Assembly (NCBI GenBank): GCA_900548115.1
Contig: URJL01000051.1
Location: forward strand, 1 to 13,904
Length of the DNA stretch: 13,904 nt
Direction: 5' to 3'
Source of the DNA: an uncultured Eubacteriales bacterium
GTDB lineage: Bacteria > Bacillota > Clostridia > Oscillospirales > CAG-382
Below are positions 6,647 through 13,728 of this stretch, piece after piece. A program made the translations under genes and the position numbers. How positions within the stretch are numbered: the first letter of the stretch is position 1; the number at the start of each line of letters is the position of its first letter. Below the pieces are notes generated by a model. It was not told the DNA's origin. It made no database searches and saw nothing but the letters and a program-made list of their open reading frames with translations.

Positions 6647-8497
6647 ATGGCGTATATTCCCGTTTCTCCCGGCGAGATCACCTCTTCTTCGAGCGTTCGC
6701 TGCCGTATCAAGGACTTTTCGGGCGGACTTTGCAAGACGCTTTCCGATCTTGACATTGCGGACAATCAGCTCTCCTTCATGTCGAATATGCTTTCGTCGG
6801 GCGCGGCGCTTGCCGTGCGGGGCGGAATTCTTGAAAAAGAAAAGCTTGCGGGGACGTTTCATTCGCTTCTGCGGGAGGAATACGGCGAAAGCCGTATCTT
6901 CCACTGCGGAAACACCCTTTATCGTTTCGACGGCGAGACGCTCACCGCGCTTTCTTCGGCTCTTCCCGACAAAAACAGCACGCTTTATCGCATGAACGGA
7001 AAAGTTTATGCGCTGACCGAGGACGAGAAGATATTTGAGCTTGCGGAGGATTTTTCGGTTTGTGAAAAAAAACCCTATATTCCCACGGTCACCGAGAGCG
7101 ACGACCTCGGCGAGACCTTTACGGTGAACGAGCCGGTCAATATGCTCTCGCGAAAGATCAAAACGATCTATCGCTGCGGAAACAACACAAGCGTTACGCT
7201 TACCCTGCCGTATGAGATCGACACGACGGTGACGCCCGTTTTTACCGTGGACGGTGTGCAAACGACCTTTACCAATCACAGTGCGCAGGGGAACAAAAAA
7301 TATTTCATTTCCGACTTTCAGTCGGTAAACGACATGGTTTTGGAAATGGAATATACCGTCGGCGAGGAGAGCTTTGCGACCTACCGTAAGCAGGTGTACG
7401 GAAGCCGTCTTGCCGTTTGCTTCGGCGGAAGCACGGCGGGCGGGTCGCGCGTGTTCCTGACGGGGAACGACGCTTTTCCGGGGCAGTATTTTTCGAGCGA
7501 GCTTGTGAATCCTTTGTATTTTCCCGACACACGGCGCGAAACGCTGGGCGACGGGAGCGAGAGCGTTTGCGACGCGGAAAAGCGTTACGAGAAGCTTTAT
7601 TTCTTCACCGAGCATCACATTTTTTCCATGAGCTATGGCTTTGACGAGAAAAACGGCGCGTCCTTTACCGTTTCCGAGATCAACACGCCCGTCGGCTGCG
7701 GCATGAAGGGAAGCGTGCGGCTGATCGACAACACGCTTGTCTTTGCCCATCGGAAAAAAGGCGTTTTTCTTTTGCAGTCGACCGACATTTTCAGCGAACT
7801 GAACGTGCGCGAAATATCGCAGAATCTCACGTCGGGCGGAAGCTTTGCGCAGGGAGAAAATTTTTGCTCGTGCGACGCCGACCGCAAATATTACCTCTTC
7901 GACGGACAGACGCTTTTTGTCTGGGATTACGGCGCGACGCCGTATTATTCGTCGGGCGACAGCGCAAAGGCGGGCGGAAGACTTTGTTGGGAGAGCCTTT
8001 CGGGCTTTTCGGGAACAAAGGCGCTCTTTGCGCTCTCGGGCGTTTTATATGCGATCCGTGAGCGCGAGGGGAAGATGATTTTGGCGTGTTATGACGAAAA
8101 CGCCGATTATGACGCGCTTTTGGTCTTGCCCGAGACGGAAAACGAAACGGAAAGCGAGACGAAGGCAAGCGTTGCAGAAGTCGATTTTTCGGCGGGCTTT
8201 GCCACCAAAAGCTATGATTTCGGCATTCCGTACCGACCGAAGCGGCTGACGGAGCTTTCGTTCACTTACGCCTGTGCCGACCGCATTCCGAAATTGACCT
8301 TGCATTTTTCGGGGGACGGCAAGCGTTTTTACGACATTCGCGTACCCCTTTCGACCAAAAGCGGGAGCATTCGGCTGCGCATTCCGCCCTTTTCGGCGTA
8401 TCGCTTTAAGCTGGAGGCGGAAATTTCGGCGGGAAGGCTGTCGTTCCGCGATCCCGTCTTTACGTATATTTTGTGTCCCCGTGCCAAAATGCGGTAA
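6647..8497 (+). CDS. Nozzle/stabilisation-like tail protein, beta-rich
   Basis: This 616-aa protein is likely the tail hub or nozzle under the adaptor. It starts at ATG 6647, with GGGGGTGA at 6633-6640 overlapping the stop of the adaptor gene. The N-terminal pattern (FSGGLCKTLSDLDIADNQLSFMSNMLSSGAALAVRGG) is the opening of P22 gp10-like and other podophage beta-propeller nozzle proteins. The middle motifs RVFLTGNDAFPGQYFSSELVNPLYFPD, LYFFTEHHIFSMSYG and LVFAHRKKGVFLLQSTDI repeat the propeller blade rhythm of this family. An acidic linker ETENETESETK sits near residue 505, before a C-terminal beta-sandwich-like domain of about 100 residues. There is no signal peptide or membrane segment. With no tape measure gene nearby, this points to a short, non-contractile tail. 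Confidence 0.6.
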   Translation: MAYIPVSPGEITSSSSVRCRIKDFSGGLCKTLSDLDIADNQLSFMSNMLSSGAALAVRGGILEKEKLAGTFHSLLREEYGESRIFHCGNTLYRFDGETLTALSSALPDKNSTLYRMNGKVYALTEDEKIFELAEDFSVCEKKPYIPTVTESDDLGETFTVNEPVNMLSRKIKTIYRCGNNTSVTLTLPYEIDTTVTPVFTVDGVQTTFTNHSAQGNKKYFISDFQSVNDMVLEMEYTVGEESFATYRKQVYGSRLAVCFGGSTAGGSRVFLTGNDAFPGQYFSSELVNPLYFPDTRRETLGDGSESVCDAEKRYEKLYFFTEHHIFSMSYGFDEKNGASFTVSEINTPVGCGMKGSVRLIDNTLVFAHRKKGVFLLQSTDIFSELNVREISQNLTSGGSFAQGENFCSCDADRKYYLFDGQTLFVWDYGATPYYSSGDSAKAGGRLCWESLSGFSGTKALFALSGVLYAIREREGKMILACYDENADYDALLVLPETENETESETKASVAEVDFSAGFATKSYDFGIPYRPKRLTELSFTYACADRIPKLTLHFSGDGKRFYDIRVPLSTKSGSIRLRIPPFSAYRFKLEAEISAGRLSFRDPVFTYILCPRAKMR

Positions 8498-8565
8498 AGG
8501 CGCGAAAGACGGCAATAAAGCAAACGGAAAATAAGCGGACAATAAACGGAAAGGAAGAAAAAAGT

Positions 8566-9903
8566 ATGGCGCAAAACACCAAAAACACCAAGTGGAAATA
8601 CGGCACGATCCCGGCGACCGAGCGGCTTTCCATGCTGCGAAAAGGCAACAAAGACTTGTACGACGAGGAGCTTTCCCGCACGCGCGACGCGATCGAGAAC
8701 CGCCTTGCGGCGGGACTGGACGTTTCCGAGCAGATGAAATGGGGCGATACGATCTCCTATCAATACAATCTTTCGCAGGCGGAAAAAGCGGGCGAAAATC
8801 CCGAAAACGTCGCCAAAACGGGATATTCGAAGAAGCTTTTCTCCGATCTTGCCGTGTCGGACGGCGAAAAGACTTCGACGGTCGAAGAACCGACGAAAAT
8901 CTCGTCGGGCAGTTATCGCGATTCTTATAAAAACGAATCGACCGACACGATTGCCCGCGCGACGAACGACGCGTATGTCTCGGCGATCAACAAAAGACTT
9001 CTCGATATTTCGGGGCAGTATAATCAATATGTAAGCGATGTTACAAAGGAATACGAGCGACAGAAAAAAGAGGCGCTTGCGGCGTATGAAAAGAGCGAAA
9101 AGACGGCGCGCGAGAGGGAACTGAACGAAGGGCGCGTCGGCGGCGGGGCGAGCGAGACCTCAAAGCTTTTGAAAAAACAGGAGCTGAACGATTTTCTTTC
9201 GGAGCTTGCGCGCAAGAAAAACGAATCGATCGCGTCGGCGCACAGTGCGGCGCAGGAGGCGGTCTACAAGGTCAGAAGCACGGGGCTTTCCGAGCTTTCG
9301 GACGAATTTTACCGTTACAATCAGCTGCTGCAAAAGGACGAGGAAAACGAGTATCAGAAGCGGCGCGACGCGATCGAGGACGACGCGCGTTATCGGGAGC
9401 TTGCCGCCAAGATCGAGAGCGAAAAGCTCGACCGTGACGCGCTGTACGCTTACCGTGCGGCACAGCTTGCCCGGGAGGAAAAGAAAAATGCCGACGAGCT
9501 TGCGCTTTCGCAGAGCGAGCTTGAATTCAAAAAGGCGTCGGACGAGCGCGATTATGCCAAATGGTTAAAGCAGTTTGAGACCGACACGGCGCTTTCTTAC
9601 GGCGAGCTTTACCGCAAACAGCAAAGCGACCGCGAGAGCGCCGCTTACGATCGGGACAAGCTGGCGCTCGAGGCGCAAAAGCTTGAAAAATCGTCGCAGA
9701 AGAGCGGCGAGGTCGAATTCGGAACGCTGTATGCAAGCGTTTTGGCGGAAGCCGATCACATGAAGAACGCTTCGGTCTATCGCGGCGAAAACCGTTACGC
9801 CAAAAAGTATTCGACGCAGGAGGTTCTCGAATACATCGGCAGACAAGACGCACTCACCGCACGGGAACGACTGCGCATCATAAAAGAGCTGGGGCTCGAC
9901 TAG
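8566..9903 (+). CDS. Long coiled-coil virion protein, possible ejection protein
   Basis: This 445-aa protein starts at ATG 8566 behind GGAAG (8553-8557). A longer frame opens at 8473 inside the previous gene but lacks a site and is rejected. It is rich in Lys, Glu, Ala, Arg and Gln; roughly residues 125-380 are long charged helices (QKKEALAAYEKSEKTARERE, then ERDYAKWLKQFETD), interrupted by GRVGGGASETS near residue 190. This helix, glycine hinge, helix arrangement is common in tail-end or internal proteins of clostridial phages. The C-terminus (TQEVLEYIGRQDALTARERL) is a compact helical domain. Being last in the cassette, it could be an internal ejection protein, a tail needle-like protein or a chaperone. 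No enzyme or fibre domain is seen. Its TAG stop is followed at once by a copy of the 37-nt hairpin element. Confidence 0.6.
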   Translation: MAQNTKNTKWKYGTIPATERLSMLRKGNKDLYDEELSRTRDAIENRLAAGLDVSEQMKWGDTISYQYNLSQAEKAGENPENVAKTGYSKKLFSDLAVSDGEKTSTVEEPTKISSGSYRDSYKNESTDTIARATNDAYVSAINKRLLDISGQYNQYVSDVTKEYERQKKEALAAYEKSEKTARERELNEGRVGGGASETSKLLKKQELNDFLSELARKKNESIASAHSAAQEAVYKVRSTGLSELSDEFYRYNQLLQKDEENEYQKRRDAIEDDARYRELAAKIESEKLDRDALYAYRAAQLAREEKKNADELALSQSELEFKKASDERDYAKWLKQFETDTALSYGELYRKQQSDRESAAYDRDKLALEAQKLEKSSQKSGEVEFGTLYASVLAEADHMKNASVYRGENRYAKKYSTQEVLEYIGRQDALTARERLRIIKELGLD

Positions 9904-10039
9904 CCGCTGCGCGGCGGCAGTTGCCGTGAAATGAGATTCTGATGGTCAGAATCTCATTTCACATCTACGGTGAGGGATTTCCGTGAAGTGAGATTCCGGT
10001 GGTCGGAATCCCTTTTCACGACAATACCCGCCGTAGGCG
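9903..10039 (+). repeat. Paired hairpin elements bounded by an inverted module
   Basis: A GCCGC-TGC-GCGGC mini-hairpin (9903-9915, sharing the G of the stop codon) and linker CAGTTGCC lead to a perfect hairpin: arms 9926-9942 and 9946-9962, loop TGG. A second, imperfect copy follows at 9983-10019 with the same loop. At 10020-10039 the module seen at 4916-4935 is present in reverse complement, with 18 of 20 bases the same. Compared with the copy at 4936, the arms of the first hairpin differ at four positions, all compensated. Confidence 0.75.
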
Positions 10040-10134
10040 CGGCGGCACGCGCCGCAGGGGTGAATAAGAGGGGAATTTTATGGCAAGAATGAGAGCATCC
10101 GAAAAATGTTCGAAAATGTATGGGAGGAAAAGCC

Positions 10135-10431
10135 ATGATCAAAGGATGCTCCAAAAGAATGATTCAGTTGAAGGACACGGGAAGCGATTTTTTTGAAGAA
10201 GCGTATTTTATTTTAAAAACAAGCTCACCTTTTTGCGCGCTGCGCTCCGAACGCGATTTCATCGCCGAAGCCAACCGCATTGTCGCCGAAAGCCGCGGCG
10301 TTCCGACCGTCTCCGCGCCCAAAAGAGAAAAAAAGAGAACGACCGCGTTTTTGGCGGGCGTTCTCTGCGGAGGCGTGCTTTGCCTTTTGCTTTGCACGCT
10401 TTGCACGTTGTTCCGATTTGGACAAATATAA
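10135..10431 (+). CDS. Small single-span membrane protein
   Basis: This 98-aa protein starts at ATG 10135 behind GGGAGG (10122-10127); an ATG five codons upstream overlaps that site and is not chosen. Residues 1-60 are soluble (MIKGCSKRMIQLKDTGSDFFEEAYFILK, then FIAEANRIVAESRG). A basic patch KREKKRTT precedes one membrane helix at about residues 70-93 that holds four Cys. By the positive-inside pattern, the N-terminal domain is cytoplasmic. The N-terminal pattern resembles a short conserved clostridial family of unknown role whose members begin KG.S..V and continue FE.A.FIL; this is from memory and uncertain. It is probably a chromosomal gene and not part of the virion. It converges with the HAD gene, leaving only 12 bases between stops. 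Confidence 0.65.
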   Translation: MIKGCSKRMIQLKDTGSDFFEEAYFILKTSSPFCALRSERDFIAEANRIVAESRGVPTVSAPKREKKRTTAFLAGVLCGGVLCLLLCTLCTLFRFGQI

Positions 10432-10443
10432 AATCGCGGTCGG

Positions 10444-11091
10444 TCAGGCGGAAAATTTTTCGAAAAACGCGGGCATTTGCGACGGCTCATCAAGTACAAA
10501 CGCCGCGTTTGCGCGCAAAAGCTCCGAGACGCTTCCGAAGCCCCACGCCGCGCCGATCGGGCAGACGCCGCAGGCGATCGCGCCCGTCATGTCGTATTTT
10601 CGGTCGCCGACCATGAAAGTCTCCTCTTTTTTAAGGGAGTATTTTTGCAAGACCGCGGCGATGATGTCGGGCTTATGCACCAGCGAAAGATCGCGCGTCG
10701 CGCCGATCAGCCCGTCGAAAAGCGGAAGAAGCCCGAAATGCGAAAGGACCTTCTCCGCCATGAATTCGGGCTTTGAGGTTGCGACGAACAGCGAAAAATT
10801 CCTGCGAAGCGCACGCAGAGCGTCGTATACCCCGTCGTACACGCGGTTTTCGAAAATTCCCTTTTCGGTGTAATATTCGCGGAATTTGTTTTCGATCACA
10901 CTGTCGTCGGGTTCGTCGATCCCGTACAGCGCCCGCATGGTCTCGGGAAGCGGCGGACCGATCAGACGGTTCAGGTTTTCGGGGTTCGGCTCGCAGATCC
11001 CGTAAAAATCCAAAACATATTTCGCTCCGTTTCGGATCCCCTCACCCGAATCGGTAAGCGTTCCGTCCAGGTCAAACAAGATCGATCTCAT
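10444..11091 (-). CDS. HAD-superfamily phosphatase, phosphoglycolate phosphatase-like
   Basis: This 215-aa cytoplasmic enzyme removes phosphate from a small molecule. All four HAD motifs are visible: motif I DLDGT with nucleophile Asp7 and Asp9; motif II with Thr105 and Ser106 in FVATSKPE; motif III Lys140 in HKPD; and motif IV GDRKYD with Asp163 and Asp167. The helical cap between motifs I and II (about residues 15-95) places it in subfamily IA, near phosphoglycolate phosphatase, PpaX and 5'-nucleotidase types. The start at 11091 has AAAGGAG at 11098-11104; a start 17 codons further upstream is possible in frame but lacks such a site. It follows the nucleoside hydrolase in the same direction, so nucleotide breakdown is one plausible role. 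The substrate cannot be told from sequence. Confidence 0.85.
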   Translation of the reverse strand: MRSILFDLDGTLTDSGEGIRNGAKYVLDFYGICEPNPENLNRLIGPPLPETMRALYGIDEPDDSVIENKFREYYTEKGIFENRVYDGVYDALRALRRNFSLFVATSKPEFMAEKVLSHFGLLPLFDGLIGATRDLSLVHKPDIIAAVLQKYSLKKEETFMVGDRKYDMTGAIACGVCPIGAAWGFGSVSELLRANAAFVLDEPSQMPAFFEKFSA

Positions 11092-11106
11092 AAAATACTC
11101 CTTTTG

Positions 11107-11126
11107 TCCCGCCGTAAAAGGCGGGA
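11107..11126 (-). promoter_or_regulatory. Hairpin just upstream of the HAD gene ribosome binding site
   Basis: The arms TCCCGCC (11107-11113) and GGCGGGA (11120-11126) pair perfectly over a six-base loop. In the minus-strand transcript the stem ends two bases before AAAGGAG of the HAD gene. It could shield that site or act as an RNA stability element. On the plus strand it is followed by ATTTGTGTTTTT, so a weak plus-strand terminator is the alternative. Confidence 0.4.
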
Positions 11127-11157
11127 TTTGTGTTTTTGCCAACAGGACAAAGATGGT

Positions 11158-11218
11158 GTGAAATAGAATTCTGACCGGCAGAATCCTGTTTCATGGCGAC
11201 CGCTCCCCGCAGGGGGCG
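11158..11218 (-). repeat. 37-nt hairpin element at the 3' end of the nucleoside hydrolase gene
   Basis: Read on the minus strand, a mini-hairpin (11201-11218, loop TGC, one bulged base) and linker GGTCGCC precede an imperfect hairpin (11178-11194 with 11158-11174, loop CGG) that keeps the core GGTCAGAATTC. The element overlaps the end of the coding region, so the last residues of the hydrolase (APCGERSP) and its TGA stop lie inside it. Same order and orientation as the copies at the 3' ends of the 90-aa and coiled-coil genes. Confidence 0.6.
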
Positions 11219-12162
11219 AGCAAAAAGTCAATCACACTGCTGTAAAAGCTCGGCTCGTGAAGCGCCGTGACATAGGCGTGCTTTCCGTCTTCCGAACGGG
11301 AAAAATAATTTTTCCCCGTCGCGCCGTCCACACGCGCTTTTCCGCGCGTGACGGAATATCCCGCCTTTTCTTCATCGCCGCACAGCGCCAGCAGCGCCGT
11401 CATCGGGTCCCAGCTGTTTCGACCGTCGGCATGGTGCGCGTCGGCAAGCGCGTGCGCCGTGAAGGTATCCTTTCCCGCAAGGCACGCGCCCGAGATAACG
11501 GGAAGCCCGATCTCCAAGCCCAAAAACGTAATTTCGCACGGAAAAAGCTTCAGAACTGTCTCGGACGCGGCGTAAATCTGCGGCACGCGGGAAAAATTGT
11601 TTTCTTTCGCTCCGTCGCTCCGCCAATCGCCCGCCATATACCAAAGCTTTTTTACTTTTTGCCGCACAAGTTCGACTCCGCCGAACGGCGAAAGATCGTC
11701 CGCGCCGCTTTTCAAAAGTCCGCACAAAAGCGTCGGAAAACCGATCTCGCAAAGCTCGACCGTATGATCCTCCGCCGCCGCCAAAACGCTCCGATAAAGC
11801 CGCACGCCGTCCTCGGCGTCTTCGTTCTTTTTATACTTTTCGGCAAAGGGCGCCATCCGTGCCTGATACAGCCCGTATCCGCCGTAATCGATGCCCGAAA
11901 AATCCGCGCCGATACGCGGCGAGAGCCCCCCATTCTCCAAAAAGGCGCAAAGCGACGCAACCGAATTCTCTTTCAGCGCGTTCAGCGCAACGCCGCGCAG
12001 ATCGATAATGCCCTCGTTTGCGGCAAAGGTAAAAAGCTTCATCGCCAAAACATCGTCGCAGTCATCCCACCAGTCGCTTCCGACAAGAAACGGACGGCGG
12101 GCGTTTTTTTGCGAAAGAAGATTGTCCGAAACAAACCGCTCGGCAAAAGAACGATCGTACAT
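11191..12162 (-). CDS. Nucleoside hydrolase-like protein with variant metal motif
   Basis: This 323-aa protein resembles inosine-uridine preferring nucleoside hydrolases, which split ribonucleosides into base and ribose. It starts at 12162, four bases after GGAGG (12167-12171). The family's DTDxGxDD calcium motif appears as DWWDDCDD at residues 30-37: the first, seventh and eighth positions are Asp, but the third is Trp. The middle DWRSDGAKENN (about 179-189) corresponds to the ribose-binding Asn/Glu region, and SWDPMTALLAL (250-260) to the distal Asp-Pro motif, with Trp in place of the usual His. The length fits the family. Changed residues suggest a different substrate or a subfamily seen in uncultured bacteria. 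Downstream lies a HAD phosphatase and upstream ProS, all co-directional. Function as a hydrolase is probable; substrate unknown. Confidence 0.75.
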   Translation of the reverse strand: MYDRSFAERFVSDNLLSQKNARRPFLVGSDWWDDCDDVLAMKLFTFAANEGIIDLRGVALNALKENSVASLCAFLENGGLSPRIGADFSGIDYGGYGLYQARMAPFAEKYKKNEDAEDGVRLYRSVLAAAEDHTVELCEIGFPTLLCGLLKSGADDLSPFGGVELVRQKVKKLWYMAGDWRSDGAKENNFSRVPQIYAASETVLKLFPCEITFLGLEIGLPVISGACLAGKDTFTAHALADAHHADGRNSWDPMTALLALCGDEEKAGYSVTRGKARVDGATGKNYFSRSEDGKHAYVTALHEPSFYSSVIDFLLAPCGERSP

Positions 12163-12181
12163 AAAACCTCCGAATAAAGGC

Positions 12182-12203
12182 TGTGTGCCCTTGCGGGCAC
12201 ACA
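12182..12203 (-). promoter_or_regulatory. GNRA-loop hairpin between proS and nucleoside hydrolase
   Basis: A perfect 9-bp stem (12182-12190 with 12195-12203) closes, on the transcribed minus strand, a GCAA tetraloop over a C-G pair, an extra-stable RNA form. It lies 15 bases after the proS stop and ten bases before GGAGG of the nucleoside hydrolase. No clear T-run follows, so it is more likely an mRNA end-stabilising or processing element than a strong terminator. Confidence 0.5.
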
Positions 12204-12218
12204 ACGGATCTTAAAATT

Positions 12219-13679
12219 TTAATAAGCTTTTCCCCAATAAACCAGCTTCTTTGCGGGCTTTCCGCAGCAGACGCAAACGTCCGAAAGCTTTTCCTGATCA
12301 AAGGGAATGCAGCGCGAACCGACGCCGGTAAGCTCTTTTACCTTGTCTTCGCAGGCTTCCTCGCCGCACCACATGGCGCGGACAAAACCGTCGCCCTTTT
12401 CGGCAAGCGTCTTGTTGATCTCGTCGATCGAGGTGCAGTCGTAGGTGTGACGCGCGCGGTTTTCGAACGCAATGTCATAAAGACCCTTGCGAACCTCCTC
12501 GAGCTTTTCCTTCACCGCTTCGGCAAAGCCGCACAATTCGTCGTTTCCGAGCGGGAGGAAGGACTTCGCGCCGTCGTGACGGGTCACGCAGACGCACTGA
12601 TTGTTTTCGATATCCTTCGGACCGATCTCGATGCGGACCGGAACGCCCTTCATTTCATATTCGGCAAACTTCCATCCGGGGCTGTTTTCGCTGTCGTCGA
12701 GCTTTACGCGCAGACCGCACGCCTTGAGCTTTTCGTAAAGGGTGTTTGCCTTTTCGAGTACGCCCTCTTTGTGCTGTGCGACGGGAATGATGACGACCTG
12801 GATCGGAGCGACCGCCGGCGGCAGACGCAGACCGTTGTCGTCGCCGTGGGTCATGATAATCGCCCCGATAAGGCGGGTCGTTACTCCCCACGAGGTCTGG
12901 TGCGGATATTCGTCCTTGTTGTCCTTGGATTTGTAGGTAATGTTGAAAGCGCGGGCAAAGCCGTCTCCGAAATAATGCGAGGTTCCCGCCTGAAGCGCCT
13001 TGCCGTCGTGCATGAGCGCTTCGATGGCATAGGTGTCCTCCGCACCGGCAAACTTATCCGAGGGGGTCTTCGGTCCTTTGATGACCGGCATGGCAAGATC
13101 ATGCTCGCACACATCGGCATAGACGTTCAGCATACGAAGCGTCTCTTCGATCGCTTCTTCCGCCGTCGCGTGCATGGTGTGTCCCTCCTGCCACAAAAAT
13201 TCGCGGGTGCGCAGGAACGGACGGGTGGTCTTTTCCCAACGGACGACCGAGCACCATTGATTGTAAAGCTTCGGAAGATCGCGGTAGGAGTTGATGATCT
13301 TGGCGTAATGTTCGCAGAACAGCGTTTCGGAGGTCGGGCGGACGCAGAGACGTTCGGTCAGCTTTTCGTTTCCGCCGTAAGTAACCCATGCGACCTCGGG
13401 CGCGAAGCCCTCGACGTGTTCTTTTTCTTTTGTCAAAAGACTTTCGGGAATAAACATCGGCATATAGACGTTTTCGTGTCCCGTTTCCTTAAAACGGCCG
13501 TCCATGATGCGCTGAATGTTTTCCCAGATCGCATAACCGTACGGGCGGATGATCATACAGCCCTTAACGCCCGAATAATCGGCAAGATCGGCATTTTTTA
13601 CAATGTCGGTATACCACTGGGCAAAATCGGTGTCGCGCGCGGTGATTTTTTCCACCATTTTCTTGTCGTTGTTTGCCAT
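12219..13679 (-). CDS. proS: Prolyl-tRNA synthetase, archaeal/eukaryotic-like short type
   Basis: This 486-aa class II enzyme charges tRNA-Pro with proline using ATP in the cytoplasm. It starts at ATG 13679; AGGAAGGA lies at 13691-13698, eleven bases away. Motif 1 covers about residues 42-63 (IIRPYGYAIWENIQ), the RPTSE loop is at 114-118, motif 2 is R157-T168 (RTREFLWQEGHT), and motif 3 ends in GDDNGLRLPP at 279-288. The anticodon-binding domain runs from about 290 to 400. The C-terminal domain holds Cys438, Cys443, Cys469, Cys471 and Cys472 and ends in the typical YWGKAY; in this type it can bind zinc. There is no long editing insertion between motifs 2 and 3, as in the ProS type 3 common in Clostridia. 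It is complete and in line with a TSCPD gene upstream. Confidence 0.97.
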   Translation of the reverse strand: MANNDKKMVEKITARDTDFAQWYTDIVKNADLADYSGVKGCMIIRPYGYAIWENIQRIMDGRFKETGHENVYMPMFIPESLLTKEKEHVEGFAPEVAWVTYGGNEKLTERLCVRPTSETLFCEHYAKIINSYRDLPKLYNQWCSVVRWEKTTRPFLRTREFLWQEGHTMHATAEEAIEETLRMLNVYADVCEHDLAMPVIKGPKTPSDKFAGAEDTYAIEALMHDGKALQAGTSHYFGDGFARAFNITYKSKDNKDEYPHQTSWGVTTRLIGAIIMTHGDDNGLRLPPAVAPIQVVIIPVAQHKEGVLEKANTLYEKLKACGLRVKLDDSENSPGWKFAEYEMKGVPVRIEIGPKDIENNQCVCVTRHDGAKSFLPLGNDELCGFAEAVKEKLEEVRKGLYDIAFENRARHTYDCTSIDEINKTLAEKGDGFVRAMWCGEEACEDKVKELTGVGSRCIPFDQEKLSDVCVCCGKPAKKLVYWGKAY

Positions 13680-13728
13680 TTTTATTTTGATCCTTCCTAA
13701 AATAATAGTCGAATAGCCGATTCCGGAT

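Noticed and set aside
5573..7750. Open frame of 725 codons on the minus strand
   Set aside because: It lies antisense to the adaptor and nozzle genes, has no ribosome binding site, and has a composition dominated by Arg, Lys and Val with no recognisable domain. Long antisense frames are expected from the codon use in this genome.
9904..10134. Prophage attachment site or tRNA at the cassette end
   Set aside because: No tRNA-like fold or integrase was seen, and the matching half-site would lie outside the window; the stretch is explained by hairpin elements.
10080..10196. Possible small protein of 38 codons starting MARMRASEKC
   Set aside because: It has a fair GAGGGG site, but it overlaps the start of the 98-aa membrane protein in another frame and shows no features; it could at most be a leader peptide.
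11257..12177. Open frame of 306 codons on the plus strand
   Set aside because: It is antisense to the nucleoside hydrolase, which has a good ribosome binding site and family motifs; the plus-strand protein shows none.
12183..13700. Open frame of 505 codons on the plus strand
   Set aside because: It is the exact shadow of prolyl-tRNA synthetase, whose motifs on the minus strand are unambiguous.
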